A DNA stretch of 64,000 nucleotides from an uncultured Olsenella sp. (GCA_934660915.1 CAKUIF010000004.1:157880-221879), one strand, 5' to 3'. Numbered from the stretch's first letter, positions 24,595 through 34,060 are shown. The notes: generated by a model from the sequence alone, not told the origin. Translations and numbers: made by a program.

Positions 24595-25170
24595 CTAGTT
24601 CTCCTTCTGGCTCTTGTCATCGTCAGAGGCCTTCTCATCAAAGGCGCCCTTGATGGGGACGATGAGCATGTGCATGTTGCGGCCTTCCATCTGAGGCTTC
24701 GACTCGACCGTCGCAACGTCCTTGAGGTCCTCTGCGAGGCGATCGAGCACAATCCGACCCTGCTCCGGGTGGGCCATCTCGCGCCCGCGGAACATGATGG
24801 TGATCTTGACACGGGCGCCCTTCTTCAGGAAGCGCACCACGTGGGCCTTCTTGGTCTCGTAGTCACCGACGTCGATCTTGGGACGGAACTTCATCTCCTT
24901 GATCTCGACCTTCGCCTGGTTCTTGCGAGCCGCCTTGGCCTTACGGTCCTGCTCGTACTTGTACTTGCGGTAGTCGAGCACCTTGCAGACCGGGGGCTCG
25001 GCGTTAGGCGCGATCTCCACGAGATCGAGACCCTGGTCGTTGGCGATGCGCAGGGCGTCGCGAACGCCAAAGAGACCGAGCTGAGAACCGTCGACGCCGA
25101 TGAGTCGGCACGTCCGAGAAGTAATCTCCCCGTTGATGCGAGGACCGTCGTTTCTGGCTATCGTACACAC
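24595..25170 (-). CDS. infC: Translation initiation factor IF-3
   Basis: Binds the 30S subunit, keeps it free of 50S and checks start codons. It is 191 aa if GTG 25170 is used: RINGEITSRTCRLIGVDGSQLG at the N-domain, KYKYEQDRKAKAARKNQ linker, and the C-domain KEMKFRPKIDVGDYETK. The start is ambiguous. SD-like GAAGGGAAGG suits either GTG 25170 or an ATA three codons later (25161). Rare start codons of this kind are a known self-regulatory feature of infC. Confidence 0.96.
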   Translation of the reverse strand: MCTIARNDGPRINGEITSRTCRLIGVDGSQLGLFGVRDALRIANDQGLDLVEIAPNAEPPVCKVLDYRKYKYEQDRKAKAARKNQAKVEIKEMKFRPKIDVGDYETKKAHVVRFLKKGARVKITIMFRGREMAHPEQGRIVLDRLAEDLKDVATVESKPQMEGRNMHMLIVPIKGAFDEKASDDDKSQKEN

Positions 25171-25205
25171 CTTCCCTTCGTGGAAGCCCCTTGTGGGCCG
25201 CCATT

Positions 25206-25238
25206 AAAAATCTCCAGGAGCCATAGCAGCATCCGGGA
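25206..25238 (-). promoter_or_regulatory. Attenuator-like hairpin in the infC leader
   Basis: Minus-strand CTCCxGGA pairs with TCCxGGAG around a loop, followed directly by ATTTTT, within the 5' leader about 36-70 nt before infC. Upstream leader hairpins (GTCTG/CAGAC, CCGC/GCGG, GGGGCT/AGCCCC) support a folded leader, as in L20/IF3-regulated operons. Confidence 0.5.
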
Positions 25239-25352
25239 GACAATACTCCGCCCATGAGCGGAATCAACGTGTGTTGTTGTCTGACCAGACAGCTGCCGTA
25301 AAGGCGCCGTGTAGGTGGGGGCTCAAGCTCAGCCCCGCTTTTCCAAAAGAGA

Positions 25353-25381
25353 ATACTAGAGCAAGTGGGACCCCGCGGCAA
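25353..25381 (-). promoter_or_regulatory. Promoter of infC-rpmI-rplT
   Basis: Minus-strand TTGCCG (25376-25381), a 17-nt spacer and TAGTAT (25353-25358), giving a leader of about 175 nt before infC. Confidence 0.6.
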
Positions 25382-25431
25382 GCCTCATCCACAATTGCTC
25401 CAGAATACCGGCGATTAAACCGTTGCCGTCG

Positions 25432-25941
25432 CTACATGGGCATCGTCGGGGCAACGAACACGCGGGTCTGGTACTCGCGGTCGAGGGCGTAGAGACCCTT
25501 CGGGTCGCTGCCGAACAGGTCCATGTTCTTGATCATGTCGGAGGCGTTGGCCTCCTCCTCGCCCTGTTCCTTCACGAACCAGTCGAGCATCTGCATGGCG
25601 CGGAAGTCGTGCACGTCGTTTGCGGCGGCGTAGCAGCGGTTGATGCACTCGGTGATGTGCTTCTCGTGCTCAAGGCCCGCCTCGAGGGGCTCGAGGTCGC
25701 TCGAGAAGGTCTTGTCGGGCTCTGCGATGGCGAGCATCTTTACCGAGACGTCGTTGTCAAGAAGGTAACGGCGCAGGATCTTTGCGTGGGCGACCTCCTC
25801 CTGCACCTGGACCATGTACCAGTTGGCGAATCCCTTGAGGCCGCGGTCCTCGTAGTAGTCCGCGAAGGTCAGATAGAGATACGCGGAATAGAGCTCCTCG
25901 TTGATCTGGTGGTTAAGAAGCTCGGAGAGTTTGGCATCCAT
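25432..25941 (-). CDS. ftn: Bacterial non-heme ferritin
   Basis: Iron-storage and detoxification protein forming a 24-mer shell. The 169-aa sequence has the ferroxidase residues of the FtnA type: Glu in LNHQINEELYSAYLYL (near 17), E-x2-H in VQEEVAHAKIL (about 50-53), Glu in EHEKHITECIN (near 94) and Gln in WFVKEQGEEE (near 127). ATG 25941 follows AAAGGAA. It appears to be a single gene. A role in iron handling and oxidative stress is expected from the family. Confidence 0.94.
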   Translation of the reverse strand: MDAKLSELLNHQINEELYSAYLYLTFADYYEDRGLKGFANWYMVQVQEEVAHAKILRRYLLDNDVSVKMLAIAEPDKTFSSDLEPLEAGLEHEKHITECINRCYAAANDVHDFRAMQMLDWFVKEQGEEEANASDMIKNMDLFGSDPKGLYALDREYQTRVFVAPTMPM

Positions 25942-26049
25942 GTCTTTTCCTTTCGCCTCGGCGGGCCGGAATTAGCCGCGCCACATCATTTGTTCTATAC
26001 CCCGCCAGCGGCAAAGGTATCTGCTACACTTATTCGGCACATCGCGTGC

Positions 26050-26133
26050 GCCCGAGTGGCGGAATGGCAGACGCGGCGGTCTCAAAAACCGCTGGGGAAA
26101 CTCGTGTGGGTTCAAGTCCCACCTCGGGCACCA
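26050..26133 (+). tRNA. tRNA-Leu (anticodon CAA)
   Basis: An 84-nt class II tRNA. The acceptor is GCCCGAG/CTCGGGC, the anticodon stem GCGGT/ACCGC with loop CTCAAAA (anticodon CAA, codon TTG). A long variable arm (TGGGGAAACTCG) and T arm GTGGGTTCAAGTCCCAC follow, with an encoded CCA. It is the only plus-strand gene in the first 35 kb apart from the 6S-like RNA. Confidence 0.96.
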
Positions 26134-26144
26134 TACAACAACAA

Positions 26145-26166
26145 GGCCCCTTTCGGGGCCTTTTTT
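26145..26166 (+). terminator. Terminator of tRNA-Leu
   Basis: GGCCCC-TTTC-GGGGCC followed by TTTTTT, 11 nt after the CCA end. Confidence 0.92.
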
Positions 26167-26190
26167 CTTGCCTCGAGCCCTTGCGTGGGG

Positions 26191-26826
26191 CTACCTGAGG
26201 AAGGGGTTGCGCGAAAGCTCGGCGCTCATGGTCGTGGACGGGCCGTGTCCGCAGAGCAGCCGGGTGCTCGGATGGATACGGTCGGCAAGCTTGTGGAGAG
26301 ACGCCAGAATCTGGCCCTCGTCTCCCCCGGCAAGGTCGGTTCGCCCATGGCTTCCGGGGAACAGCGTGTCTCCGACGAAGGCGACTCCCTCGGCGCTTCC
26401 TTTGCCAAGAAGGACAACGCCGCCCGGCGTATGGCCCGGAGCCTCGATGACCTCGAACTCAGCCGTACCCAGGTGCAGGATATCGCCGTCGGCAAGCTCA
26501 CGGTCCGGCAACGGTGCGTTGTCGTCGTAGGCGATGCCGATCTCGGAGACCTCGCCGGCGTTCGTCGCGAGCTCGGCGTCGGCGGGATGGATCAGATACG
26601 GCGCCCCGCAGGCGCGCTTGAGCCCGGCCACGCCGCCCACATGGTCGCCGTGGCCGTGCGTGGCGACGATATAGTCGACACGGACATCCGCAAGCAGCTC
26701 GGCGATGGCGGCGCCGGAATCGCCGGGGTCGACGACCATACAGGCGCCTTCGCTGATATACGCGTAGCAGTTGGTCTGTATCGGGCCCACCACAAAGCAG
26801 CGGATCTCGTCCTTCTTGGTAGTCAT
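26191..26826 (-). CDS. Glyoxalase II-like metallo-beta-lactamase-fold hydrolase
   Basis: Di-metal hydrolase of 211 aa. The metal motif THGHGDHVGG (HxHxDH, near residue 57), the APGHTPGG histidine, the GDTLFPGSHGRTDL aspartate and the CGHGPST histidine are all present. This matches the hydroxyacylglutathione-hydrolase-like family, whose members hydrolyse thioesters of varied small thiols. The real substrate is unknown, and actinobacteria often lack glutathione. ATG 26826 follows TAGGAG, which overlaps the relA stop, so it is co-transcribed with relA. Confidence 0.86.
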   Translation of the reverse strand: MTTKKDEIRCFVVGPIQTNCYAYISEGACMVVDPGDSGAAIAELLADVRVDYIVATHGHGDHVGGVAGLKRACGAPYLIHPADAELATNAGEVSEIGIAYDDNAPLPDRELADGDILHLGTAEFEVIEAPGHTPGGVVLLGKGSAEGVAFVGDTLFPGSHGRTDLAGGDEGQILASLHKLADRIHPSTRLLCGHGPSTTMSAELSRNPFLR

Positions 26827-26834
26827 AGAGGCTC

Positions 26835-29198
26835 CTATCCGCGACGTTTGAGCTGCTGGGCGCCCTCGCCCGGCATGAGACGCCTCGCGTCGTAGACCGA
26901 CGGGACACGGCTGACGGTGGCCAGCAGAGAGTCGAGCAGGCTCGCGTCCGAGATGGACACGAGGAAGCGCAGGCGCGCGATACCCTGGTTGGAGGTCTGC
27001 GTGGCGCACGAGAGGATGTTTCCGCCCGCGTCGCCGATGGCGATGGTGGCGTCCTTGAGCAAGCCCATGCGGTCGGTCGCCTCTACGACGATCTCGACCC
27101 TGAACTCAGTAGCGCCCGAGGTGTCCCAGGCGACGTCGATCATGCGCTCGGGATGGGCCATGAGATCGGCGACGTTGGGGCAGTTGGAGCGGTGCACCGA
27201 GACGCCGCGGCCGCGGGTGATGAAGCCGACGATGTCGTCGCCGGCAACGGGGTTGCAGCAGTGGGCGAGGTGCACGAGCAGGTCGGCGTCGCCCTTGACC
27301 ACGACGCCGCAGTTGACGTGGCGCTTCTTGCCCTTGGACGCCTGTGAGATGGCGTAGGACTTCATGATGGGCTTGTCGGTCGCGAGGGCCTTGGCGCGCG
27401 CCGCCTTGGCCTCGGCCTCCTTGGCCGCCGCCTCAAGCTGCTCGGGAGACCCCTCGTTAAGGATCTCCTCGATGCGGTTCGCGGCGAGGTTCGCCGTGAT
27501 CTTGCCGTTGTGGACGGCGGCGAAGAGGTCGTCGGCGTCCTTGAAGTTCAGCCCCTCGCACGAGCGCTCGATAGCCTTCACGGTGCGCTTGGCCCCGATG
27601 CCGTATCCGCGGCGGCGAAGCTCACGGGCGAGCTCGCCGCGTCCCTGCTCAGCGTCGTCGCTCTTCGACTCGCTCGAGAAGTACTTGCGGATCTTCGCGC
27701 GGGCCGAGGGCGTGACCACGATGTTCATCCAGTCGTGGCTCGGCTTGGCGTTCTTGTTGGTCAGGATCTCGACACGGTCGCCCATATTCAGCTTGTAGGT
27801 GAGCGGAACGACCGAGCCGTTGACTTTGGCTCCGACGCAGTGGTTTCCGACCTCGGTGTGGACGGCGTAGGCGAAATCAAGCGGGGTGGAATCGCGGCGC
27901 AGGCTCAGCACCTCGCCCTTTGGCGTGAACACGAAGATCTCGTGCTCAAAGAGGTCCACGCGCAGGCTGTCGAGGAACTCGTGGGCGTCGTCGACGTCAT
28001 CCTCGACGGCCCAGTCGAGGCTGCGGCGGATCCAGTTGATGGTCGAGTCGATCGCGCGGTCCTCGGCGCTCATCTTTCCGCGCGAGTTGCCGGACTTCTT
28101 GTAGAGCCAGTGGGCGGCGATGCCGTACTCGGAGGCCTCGTGCATCTCGACTGTGCGGATCTGGATCTCGATGGGGCGACCGTCGGGGCCGACGACCGTC
28201 GTGTGCAGGGACTGGTAGAGGTTGGCCTTCGGCGTGGCGATGTAGTCCTTGAAACGGCCGGGAAGCGGGTGCCAGAGCGTGTGGACGGCGCCCAGGGCGG
28301 AGTAGCAGTCCCCCACCGTCTGCGTGATAACGCGCAGCGCGATGAGGTCGTAGATCTCGGAGAAGTCCCGGCCCTTGCGGGTCATCTTGAGGTAGATGGA
28401 CCAGAGGTGCTTGGGGCGGCCCGTGATCTGATAGTCCTTGAGGCCCACGCGCTTGAGCTCGTCGTCAAGGGTCTTGATCGCGGCCTCGGCATCGTCCTCG
28501 CGCTGGGCGCGGGAGTCCTGCACCATGCGGGCGACGCGCTGGTACTCCTCGGGCTCCAGCCAGAAGAATGCAAGGTCCTCGAGCTCCCACTTGATCGAGC
28601 TGATGCCCAGGCGATCTGCGAGGGGCGCGTAGACGTCCATGGTCTCGCGCGCCTTGAACAAGCGGCGGTCGGGCGGCAAGGCGGCCAGGGTGCGCATGTT
28701 GTGCAGGCGGTCGGCGAGCTTGATGATGACGACGCGGATGTCGTGGCTCATGGCCAAGAACATCTTTCGCAGGTTCCAGGCCTGCTTCTCGTCCATCGAG
28801 GCGACCTTGACGTTCGTGAGCTTGGTCACGCCGTCGACAAGGTCGGCGACCGTCTCGCCAAATAAGCCCTTGAGCTGGTCAAGCGAGGCGGAGGTGTCCT
28901 CGACGGTATCGTGGAGCAGGGCGGCGCAGATGGTGTCCTCGTCCATGCGGAGGTCCTTGGCGAGGATGAGCGCGACCTCAACGGGGTGGTTGATGTACGG
29001 CTCGCCCGAGCGCCTGCGCTGGTCGCGGTGGTAGTCGGCGGCGAAGCGATACGCGCGGGCGACCTTGTCGATGCTGTCGGCGTCCATATAGGACTTGCAG
29101 GCGCTCTCGAGCAGCCGGAAGTTTGCCGCCGCGGGGGGTTGCTTGATAGTCGGCTTGGGCGCGGGGGCGGCGGGGGCGCCGGACGTCTTGTCCTCCAT
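26835..29198 (-). CDS. rel: Bifunctional (p)ppGpp synthetase/hydrolase (Rel)
   Basis: Stringent-response enzyme that makes and degrades (p)ppGpp on amino acid starvation. The 787-aa protein has the HD hydrolase domain with HDTVEDT (about residue 95) and NMRTLAALPPDRR, the synthetase domain with YQSLHTTVVGPDGRPIEIQIRT, the TGS domain (EIFVFTPKGEVLSL), a Cys-containing helical part (LAHCCNPVAGDDIVGF) and a C-terminal ACT domain. An intact HD site suggests both activities. ATG 29198 has GGAAAGG at 7 nt; ATG 29204, overlapping the upstream stop as ATGA, is the alternative. Order: recJ-Q, rel, hydrolase. Confidence 0.96.
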   Translation of the reverse strand: MEDKTSGAPAAPAPKPTIKQPPAAANFRLLESACKSYMDADSIDKVARAYRFAADYHRDQRRRSGEPYINHPVEVALILAKDLRMDEDTICAALLHDTVEDTSASLDQLKGLFGETVADLVDGVTKLTNVKVASMDEKQAWNLRKMFLAMSHDIRVVIIKLADRLHNMRTLAALPPDRRLFKARETMDVYAPLADRLGISSIKWELEDLAFFWLEPEEYQRVARMVQDSRAQREDDAEAAIKTLDDELKRVGLKDYQITGRPKHLWSIYLKMTRKGRDFSEIYDLIALRVITQTVGDCYSALGAVHTLWHPLPGRFKDYIATPKANLYQSLHTTVVGPDGRPIEIQIRTVEMHEASEYGIAAHWLYKKSGNSRGKMSAEDRAIDSTINWIRRSLDWAVEDDVDDAHEFLDSLRVDLFEHEIFVFTPKGEVLSLRRDSTPLDFAYAVHTEVGNHCVGAKVNGSVVPLTYKLNMGDRVEILTNKNAKPSHDWMNIVVTPSARAKIRKYFSSESKSDDAEQGRGELARELRRRGYGIGAKRTVKAIERSCEGLNFKDADDLFAAVHNGKITANLAANRIEEILNEGSPEQLEAAAKEAEAKAARAKALATDKPIMKSYAISQASKGKKRHVNCGVVVKGDADLLVHLAHCCNPVAGDDIVGFITRGRGVSVHRSNCPNVADLMAHPERMIDVAWDTSGATEFRVEIVVEATDRMGLLKDATIAIGDAGGNILSCATQTSNQGIARLRFLVSISDASLLDSLLATVSRVPSVYDARRLMPGEGAQQLKRRG

Positions 29199-29200
29199 GA

Positions 29201-32200
29201 TCATACCTTTCCAACCACGGCCCCGAAGCTCGGGGCGATGGGTCTCGTCACGTGGGCGAGAAGCTCTTCCTGGGGACAATGTAACACCCAATCGCAGAAG
29301 TCCACGAACTCGTCTCGCCCTTGCAACCCTTCGAGGTAGCGAACCGACCGCTCAAGGTCCATGTGCGCAGGCGACGGCGCCATGCGCACGCGGCGGGAGT
29401 CGCCGAAGCCGTCGACGGAAAGAAACCCGAGCTCGGCGAAGACCGCAAGGCCGCTCTCGACCTCCGAGGGGTCGAGGGGGTGGGTAGGGTCGCACTGCGC
29501 GGCCATGGCGACGAGCTGCTCGACGTCGAGCGCGAAGGCGCCGTGGGCCGCGCGCGACAAGGAGACGAGGGCGCGCCAGAGGGCAACGAGGTCCGCGCGG
29601 GCGGGAGCCCCGGCCGCGAGGATCTTCTCGTTGAGGCGCACGTCGCGCCCCCCGAACAGAAGGTGCACGCATGCGGCGAGGCCGTCGCGGCCGGCGCGGC
29701 CGCTCATCTGGTTGAACTCGACCCGGCCGAACGGAAGCGTGTAGAGGACGACGTCGCGGACGTCGGGAAGGTTAACGCCCTCCCCGAACGCGCTCGTGGA
29801 GACGATGCATGCAAGGTCGCCTGCGCGGAACGCCGACTCGACCCGGCCTCGAACGTCGCGCGGCAAACCGGCGTTGTAGAAAGCGATTCTGCCGGCAAGG
29901 TCCGGGAGCCGGTGCCTGAGCAGGCGGACGACCTCGATGGATTGCTGGCGAGAAGTGACGTAGACGATGGTCTTGTTTCCGCCCGAGACGAGGCTGACGA
30001 GGGCGCTCTCGCGGTCGTGAAGGTTTCTGTGGTCGACGATGCGCAGGTTCACGCGGTCGGCGTCGTCGACGATAACGTCGCCCGAGTCGATGCCCAGAAG
30101 CGAGCAGATCTCGGCGGCTGCCGCGTCAGAAGCGGTGGCTGTCACGGCAAGGCAAGTTGGGCGCCCGAGCTCCTCGCGCACGCGGGGCAGCTCACCGTAG
30201 GCGCTGCGGTGCCCCGACTTTGCCTCCGCCGCATGATGGGCCTCGTCAACGACGAGGAACGAGACGCGGCCGGACTCCGCGAACTTGTCCGTGTGGATGG
30301 CAAGAAACTCAGGGGTCGTGAGCACAACATCGACCGTCGCGTCCATCAAGCCGGAAAAGACCGCGTCCCTCCCCGCCTGGTCGGTCTCCCCCGTGACGAC
30401 GGCGGCGCGAAGGCCGAGGGCGCCGAGCGACTTCTGCAAATGGAAAGCCTGGTCGGCGACGAGTGCCCTCAGCGGATACACGAATACCGAGGCGGAGCCC
30501 TCAAGAATCGCCACGCGCGCGGCATGCAGGTGGAAGATGAGCGACTTGCCGCGGCCCGTAGCCATGACGGCGAGGCAGCTCTTTCCTCGCGCTAGGCGGC
30601 CCAGCGCCTCAGCCTGCGCAGGAAGCAGGTCGTGGTCGCCGATCATCTTGCGGGAGAGCGCGGCCGTCAGGGCTTCTTCGTCGAGCCCCTCGAGCCCGGG
30701 CACCTCAGCGACGGGGTCGCCTGCTCCCGTGGTCAAAGTTTGGTCGCCGCAGGCAAGCGATTCATCCGCGAGCGAGCAGGCTTCCTCCGCCGCGGGGCAC
30801 GAGTTCGTCTCGCCGGCGTCGCGCACCAGGATGTCCTTAACCATGAGCTTAACCTTGGTCCGGCCCTGCCAGGTCTCGTTGACCGCCTCGAAGACGAGGT
30901 CCACGGCGCCGTCGCACTCGCAGAGCCTGGCCGCGTCGGGCGCGCGGAACATGATCGCGGGAACGCATCCGACGCCATCGGTGGCAAAGAAGCGCAGGTG
31001 TGCCTGGTCGGCGCCGACGCAAGCGCGGTTGCGCATGCTCACGCCCCGAGTGGCAAAGAGGGGCTTCTTGTTTCCCTGGCCAAAAGGCTGCAGCGCCTCG
31101 AGCGCGGCCACGGACTCGACCGTGAGCTCCTCGAGGCCGACCATCGCGGTGATTTCATCGGTGTCTTGGAACTGGTCCGCGGGAAGCCCGGCGAGAACGT
31201 CCTCAAGCCGCTCACGGAACTCATCGAGTCTCGACGCCTCGCAGGTCACGCCCACCGCGCCGGCATGGCCGCCGAAGCGTATGAGGCAGTCGGAGCACTG
31301 CTCGACGGCATGGAAAAGGTCAACGGAGCCGACCGAGCGCCCCGAGCCCTTGGCTATGCCGTCCGTGATGCTGAAGAGGATCGCCGGCACGTGGAAGCGA
31401 TTGACGATGCGCGAGGCGACGATGCCCTTGACGCCCTCGTGCCAGCCCTCCCCTCCGACCACGACAACGTGACCGCCGGAATAGCCGAGCGCGTCGATCT
31501 TGGCCATTGCCTCGTCGGTGAGGCTCGACTCGATGGCCCTGCGCTCGGTGTTCGTCTCCTCAAGCTGCGTGGCGAGCATTGCCGCACGACGGGGGTCCTC
31601 AGCCATGAGCAGCTCGAACGCCGTGTCGGTCGAGCCCATGCGACCCGCGGCGTTCAGGCGCGGAATCACCGAGAAGGGCAGGGAATCGGCGGAGATATCC
31701 GCGATCCTGATGTTCGCGACATCGGCGAGCGCGGCCACACCGGGACGGGGCGCGGCCTTCATCCGCTCTATGCCGTCGGCGACGAGCGCGCGGTTCTCCC
31801 CCTGGAGCAGCATCATGTCGGAGAGCGTGCCGAGCATTGCGATGTCGGTGTAGGAGCGCCACAGCTCGGGCTCGCCGAGGCGGCGGCCGAGCTCGTGCAC
31901 GAGCTTCAAGGCCACGCCGGCACCGGCGAGGTCGCGAGACGGGCAATCGTCCGAGAGCTTGGGGTCGGTGACGGGAACGCCGCGCGGCACGAGGTCGGAG
32001 GGCTCATGGTGATCGGTGACCACAACGTCGATTCCTCGGGCAAGAAGGGCGTCTACCTCGGCGCCCGAGGCGATTCCGTTGTCCACCGTGACCACCAAAG
32101 AAGGGGAACAGCACTCGAGCACGCGGTCGAGAGCCTCCTTGGACAGGCCGTAGCCCTCCCCGAAGCGGTGCGGAATAAAGGGATGGGCCTCGGCGCCCAG

Positions 32201-32527
32201 ATGACGCAGGGCGAGCGTGAGCAGGCACGTGGACGTCATGCCGTCGACATCGAAGTCGCCGAAAACGGCGATGACCTCCCCGTCGGCAAGGGCCCGCTCG
32301 ACCCTGTCGGCGGCCTCCCCCATCCCCGGGATGCACAGCGGGTCGTTCCAGTCGCGAGCAAGCGAGGGCTCGAGGAACTCGCGGGCGCGCTCGACGTCCG
32401 TGAGGCCGCGCGCCGCAAGCACGCGCGCGACCAGCGGCGAGACGCCGAGGTTGCGCCGCAGCTCGAGTTCGGCGGCGGGGTTCGCAGAGAGCAGGCTCCA
32501 TCGGCCGCCGGCAAAAAGACCGGCCAT
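29201..32527 (-). CDS. recJ: RecJ exonuclease fused to a RecQ-like helicase
   Basis: A 1108-aa fusion. Residues 1-570 are RecJ, the 5'-3' single-strand DNA exonuclease: DHH-family motifs DFDVDG (91-96) and DHH (172-174), the DHHA1 motif FGGHAGAVG (418-426), and an OB-like domain to about 570. After a linker, about 620-1100 is a superfamily 2 helicase of RecQ type: Walker A ATGRGKS (656-662), DEAH (761-764), SAT-like VTATASD and motif VI QMSGRAGRDG. No RQC zinc motif or HRDC domain is obvious. RecJ and RecQ normally act together as separate proteins in RecF-type repair. ATG 32527 lies just before the secD stop; a longer in-frame start at 32572 is less likely. Confidence 0.92.
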   Translation of the reverse strand: MAGLFAGGRWSLLSANPAAELELRRNLGVSPLVARVLAARGLTDVERAREFLEPSLARDWNDPLCIPGMGEAADRVERALADGEVIAVFGDFDVDGMTSTCLLTLALRHLGAEAHPFIPHRFGEGYGLSKEALDRVLECCSPSLVVTVDNGIASGAEVDALLARGIDVVVTDHHEPSDLVPRGVPVTDPKLSDDCPSRDLAGAGVALKLVHELGRRLGEPELWRSYTDIAMLGTLSDMMLLQGENRALVADGIERMKAAPRPGVAALADVANIRIADISADSLPFSVIPRLNAAGRMGSTDTAFELLMAEDPRRAAMLATQLEETNTERRAIESSLTDEAMAKIDALGYSGGHVVVVGGEGWHEGVKGIVASRIVNRFHVPAILFSITDGIAKGSGRSVGSVDLFHAVEQCSDCLIRFGGHAGAVGVTCEASRLDEFRERLEDVLAGLPADQFQDTDEITAMVGLEELTVESVAALEALQPFGQGNKKPLFATRGVSMRNRACVGADQAHLRFFATDGVGCVPAIMFRAPDAARLCECDGAVDLVFEAVNETWQGRTKVKLMVKDILVRDAGETNSCPAAEEACSLADESLACGDQTLTTGAGDPVAEVPGLEGLDEEALTAALSRKMIGDHDLLPAQAEALGRLARGKSCLAVMATGRGKSLIFHLHAARVAILEGSASVFVYPLRALVADQAFHLQKSLGALGLRAAVVTGETDQAGRDAVFSGLMDATVDVVLTTPEFLAIHTDKFAESGRVSFLVVDEAHHAAEAKSGHRSAYGELPRVREELGRPTCLAVTATASDAAAAEICSLLGIDSGDVIVDDADRVNLRIVDHRNLHDRESALVSLVSGGNKTIVYVTSRQQSIEVVRLLRHRLPDLAGRIAFYNAGLPRDVRGRVESAFRAGDLACIVSTSAFGEGVNLPDVRDVVLYTLPFGRVEFNQMSGRAGRDGLAACVHLLFGGRDVRLNEKILAAGAPARADLVALWRALVSLSRAAHGAFALDVEQLVAMAAQCDPTHPLDPSEVESGLAVFAELGFLSVDGFGDSRRVRMAPSPAHMDLERSVRYLEGLQGRDEFVDFCDWVLHCPQEELLAHVTRPIAPSFGAVVGKV

Positions 32528-32528
32528 C

Positions 32529-33986
32529 CTACTCACCGCCTTCGGTGGGGCGGCCGTGGCGAATGCCCTCACCCGCGGCGCAGGGAACGCCCCAGAAGCC
32601 GGGCCGCCTCTGGGCAGGCCCCGCCCAGAGCAGCCTCAGCGCCGGCGCTTTGAAGCAAGCAACCGCCACGACGTCGCACGCCATTCCGGCCGCGAGCGCA
32701 AGCAGAAAGCTTCGGGCAGCCCCGCCGAGCACGAAGCTCAGAACGAGCGCGGCGGCAAAGATCGCGGCCTCGCCAGCGACAACGACTTTAGCGCCGCGCG
32801 ACAGACCAAGAGACAAGGCCGTCTTAGGCTTCTTGCCGGATTTTGCCTGCTCACGCACGCGGTCGAGGAGAAGCACCGTGGATCCGACGGAAAGGGCCGC
32901 GGCAAGCGCCGTCGCCACGAGCGAAGCGCCGGTAAGCGCAAAGGACCCGAGGCGGGAGAGAAGCGCGAGGGCGCCGAGGTACAGCACGCCCTCGACGGCA
33001 AGCGACACGGGAGCGAGAATGCCCGATCCGCGGAACACGAAAAGAAGAAAGACGACCACGGCGGCGGTCGACGCGAAAAACGCGAGAATGACCCGGGAGA
33101 GCCCACCCTCGCCGAATGCACCCGCAGCTGGGGCGGCCTTTGTCTCGGTGAGCTCGACGGGAAGGCAGCCGAAATCGAGCGAGGCCTTGAGCGCCTTCGC
33201 CTCACCCTCGGTGAAACCACCGAAAATGGAAACGGCACCGCCCTCGATGCGAGACTGGACCGCAGGGGCCGACCTGACGACGCCGTCGACGACGACGGCG
33301 ATCCGGCCGGAGGAAGCGGCGAGCTCGGCCGTGACGTCGGATAACTTCTGGGCGCCCTCGGAGTCGAAGGTCACGTCAACGGCGTAGCCGTCGGCGCCGT
33401 TTGCCCGGGCGACCTCGGCCCTCGTCACGGAAGATCCGTCGAGAAAGGCGGTATAGCTGCCAACCTCGAGCTCGACGCCGCTGCCGCCCGCCATGATCTT
33501 GGAGAGCGCCTCCGCGTCGCCGATGTCGTCGATCCTCACCAGCTCAAGGTGGCCGACCCGGCTCACGTCCTCGACCACCGAGGAGGCGTCAACGGAGCCA
33601 GGCACCTGAAGGACAATCGAATCCGCCTCCTTGCGCACGACCACGCCGGGAACGCCAAGGGCGTCCACACGGGATTCGACGATCGAGGCCGTCGAGGACA
33701 TATCCTCCGTCGTGGGCTTGCTCCCGTCAGGCTTTGTTGCCGCAAGCGTCACGTTCACGCCGCCCTGGACGTCGAAACCCTGTGAGATGCGCTCTGACAG
33801 GGCCGTGAACCCGATCGCGGACGCGACGCAAAGCGCGAGCGTAAAAACAAGAAGCGCCGCCTGTTTTTTGTCCACGCCGCCGCGTCGCGCCGTTTTTTTG
33901 GAGCCTGTCTCCTGCTTTCCATCGATGGCGCCACGCCACCGGCCGACGCCCGTTTCGGGCGCGGCGGATTCGACCTTCTTGGCCAT
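32529..33986 (-). CDS. secD: SecD-like protein-export membrane protein
   Basis: Auxiliary subunit of the Sec translocase that uses the proton gradient to help finish export. The 485-aa protein has a first membrane helix after a basic N-terminus, the large extracytoplasmic P1 region (GFDVQGGVNVTLAA, with DMSSTASIVESRVDALGVPGVVVR), and a C-terminal RND-type membrane half with about five helices. ATG 33986 follows AAGAGG. No secF or yajC is adjacent: tgt lies upstream and recJ directly downstream (no gap). SecF may be encoded elsewhere. Confidence 0.86.
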   Translation of the reverse strand: MAKKVESAAPETGVGRWRGAIDGKQETGSKKTARRGGVDKKQAALLVFTLALCVASAIGFTALSERISQGFDVQGGVNVTLAATKPDGSKPTTEDMSSTASIVESRVDALGVPGVVVRKEADSIVLQVPGSVDASSVVEDVSRVGHLELVRIDDIGDAEALSKIMAGGSGVELEVGSYTAFLDGSSVTRAEVARANGADGYAVDVTFDSEGAQKLSDVTAELAASSGRIAVVVDGVVRSAPAVQSRIEGGAVSIFGGFTEGEAKALKASLDFGCLPVELTETKAAPAAGAFGEGGLSRVILAFFASTAAVVVFLLFVFRGSGILAPVSLAVEGVLYLGALALLSRLGSFALTGASLVATALAAALSVGSTVLLLDRVREQAKSGKKPKTALSLGLSRGAKVVVAGEAAIFAAALVLSFVLGGAARSFLLALAAGMACDVVAVACFKAPALRLLWAGPAQRRPGFWGVPCAAGEGIRHGRPTEGGE

Positions 33987-34060
33987 GGGAAGGACCTCTT
34001 CGGTTGCCGGGGCCATCGGCCCTCATTGATTGAACGAAACGAGTATAAACCAGCAATGGG

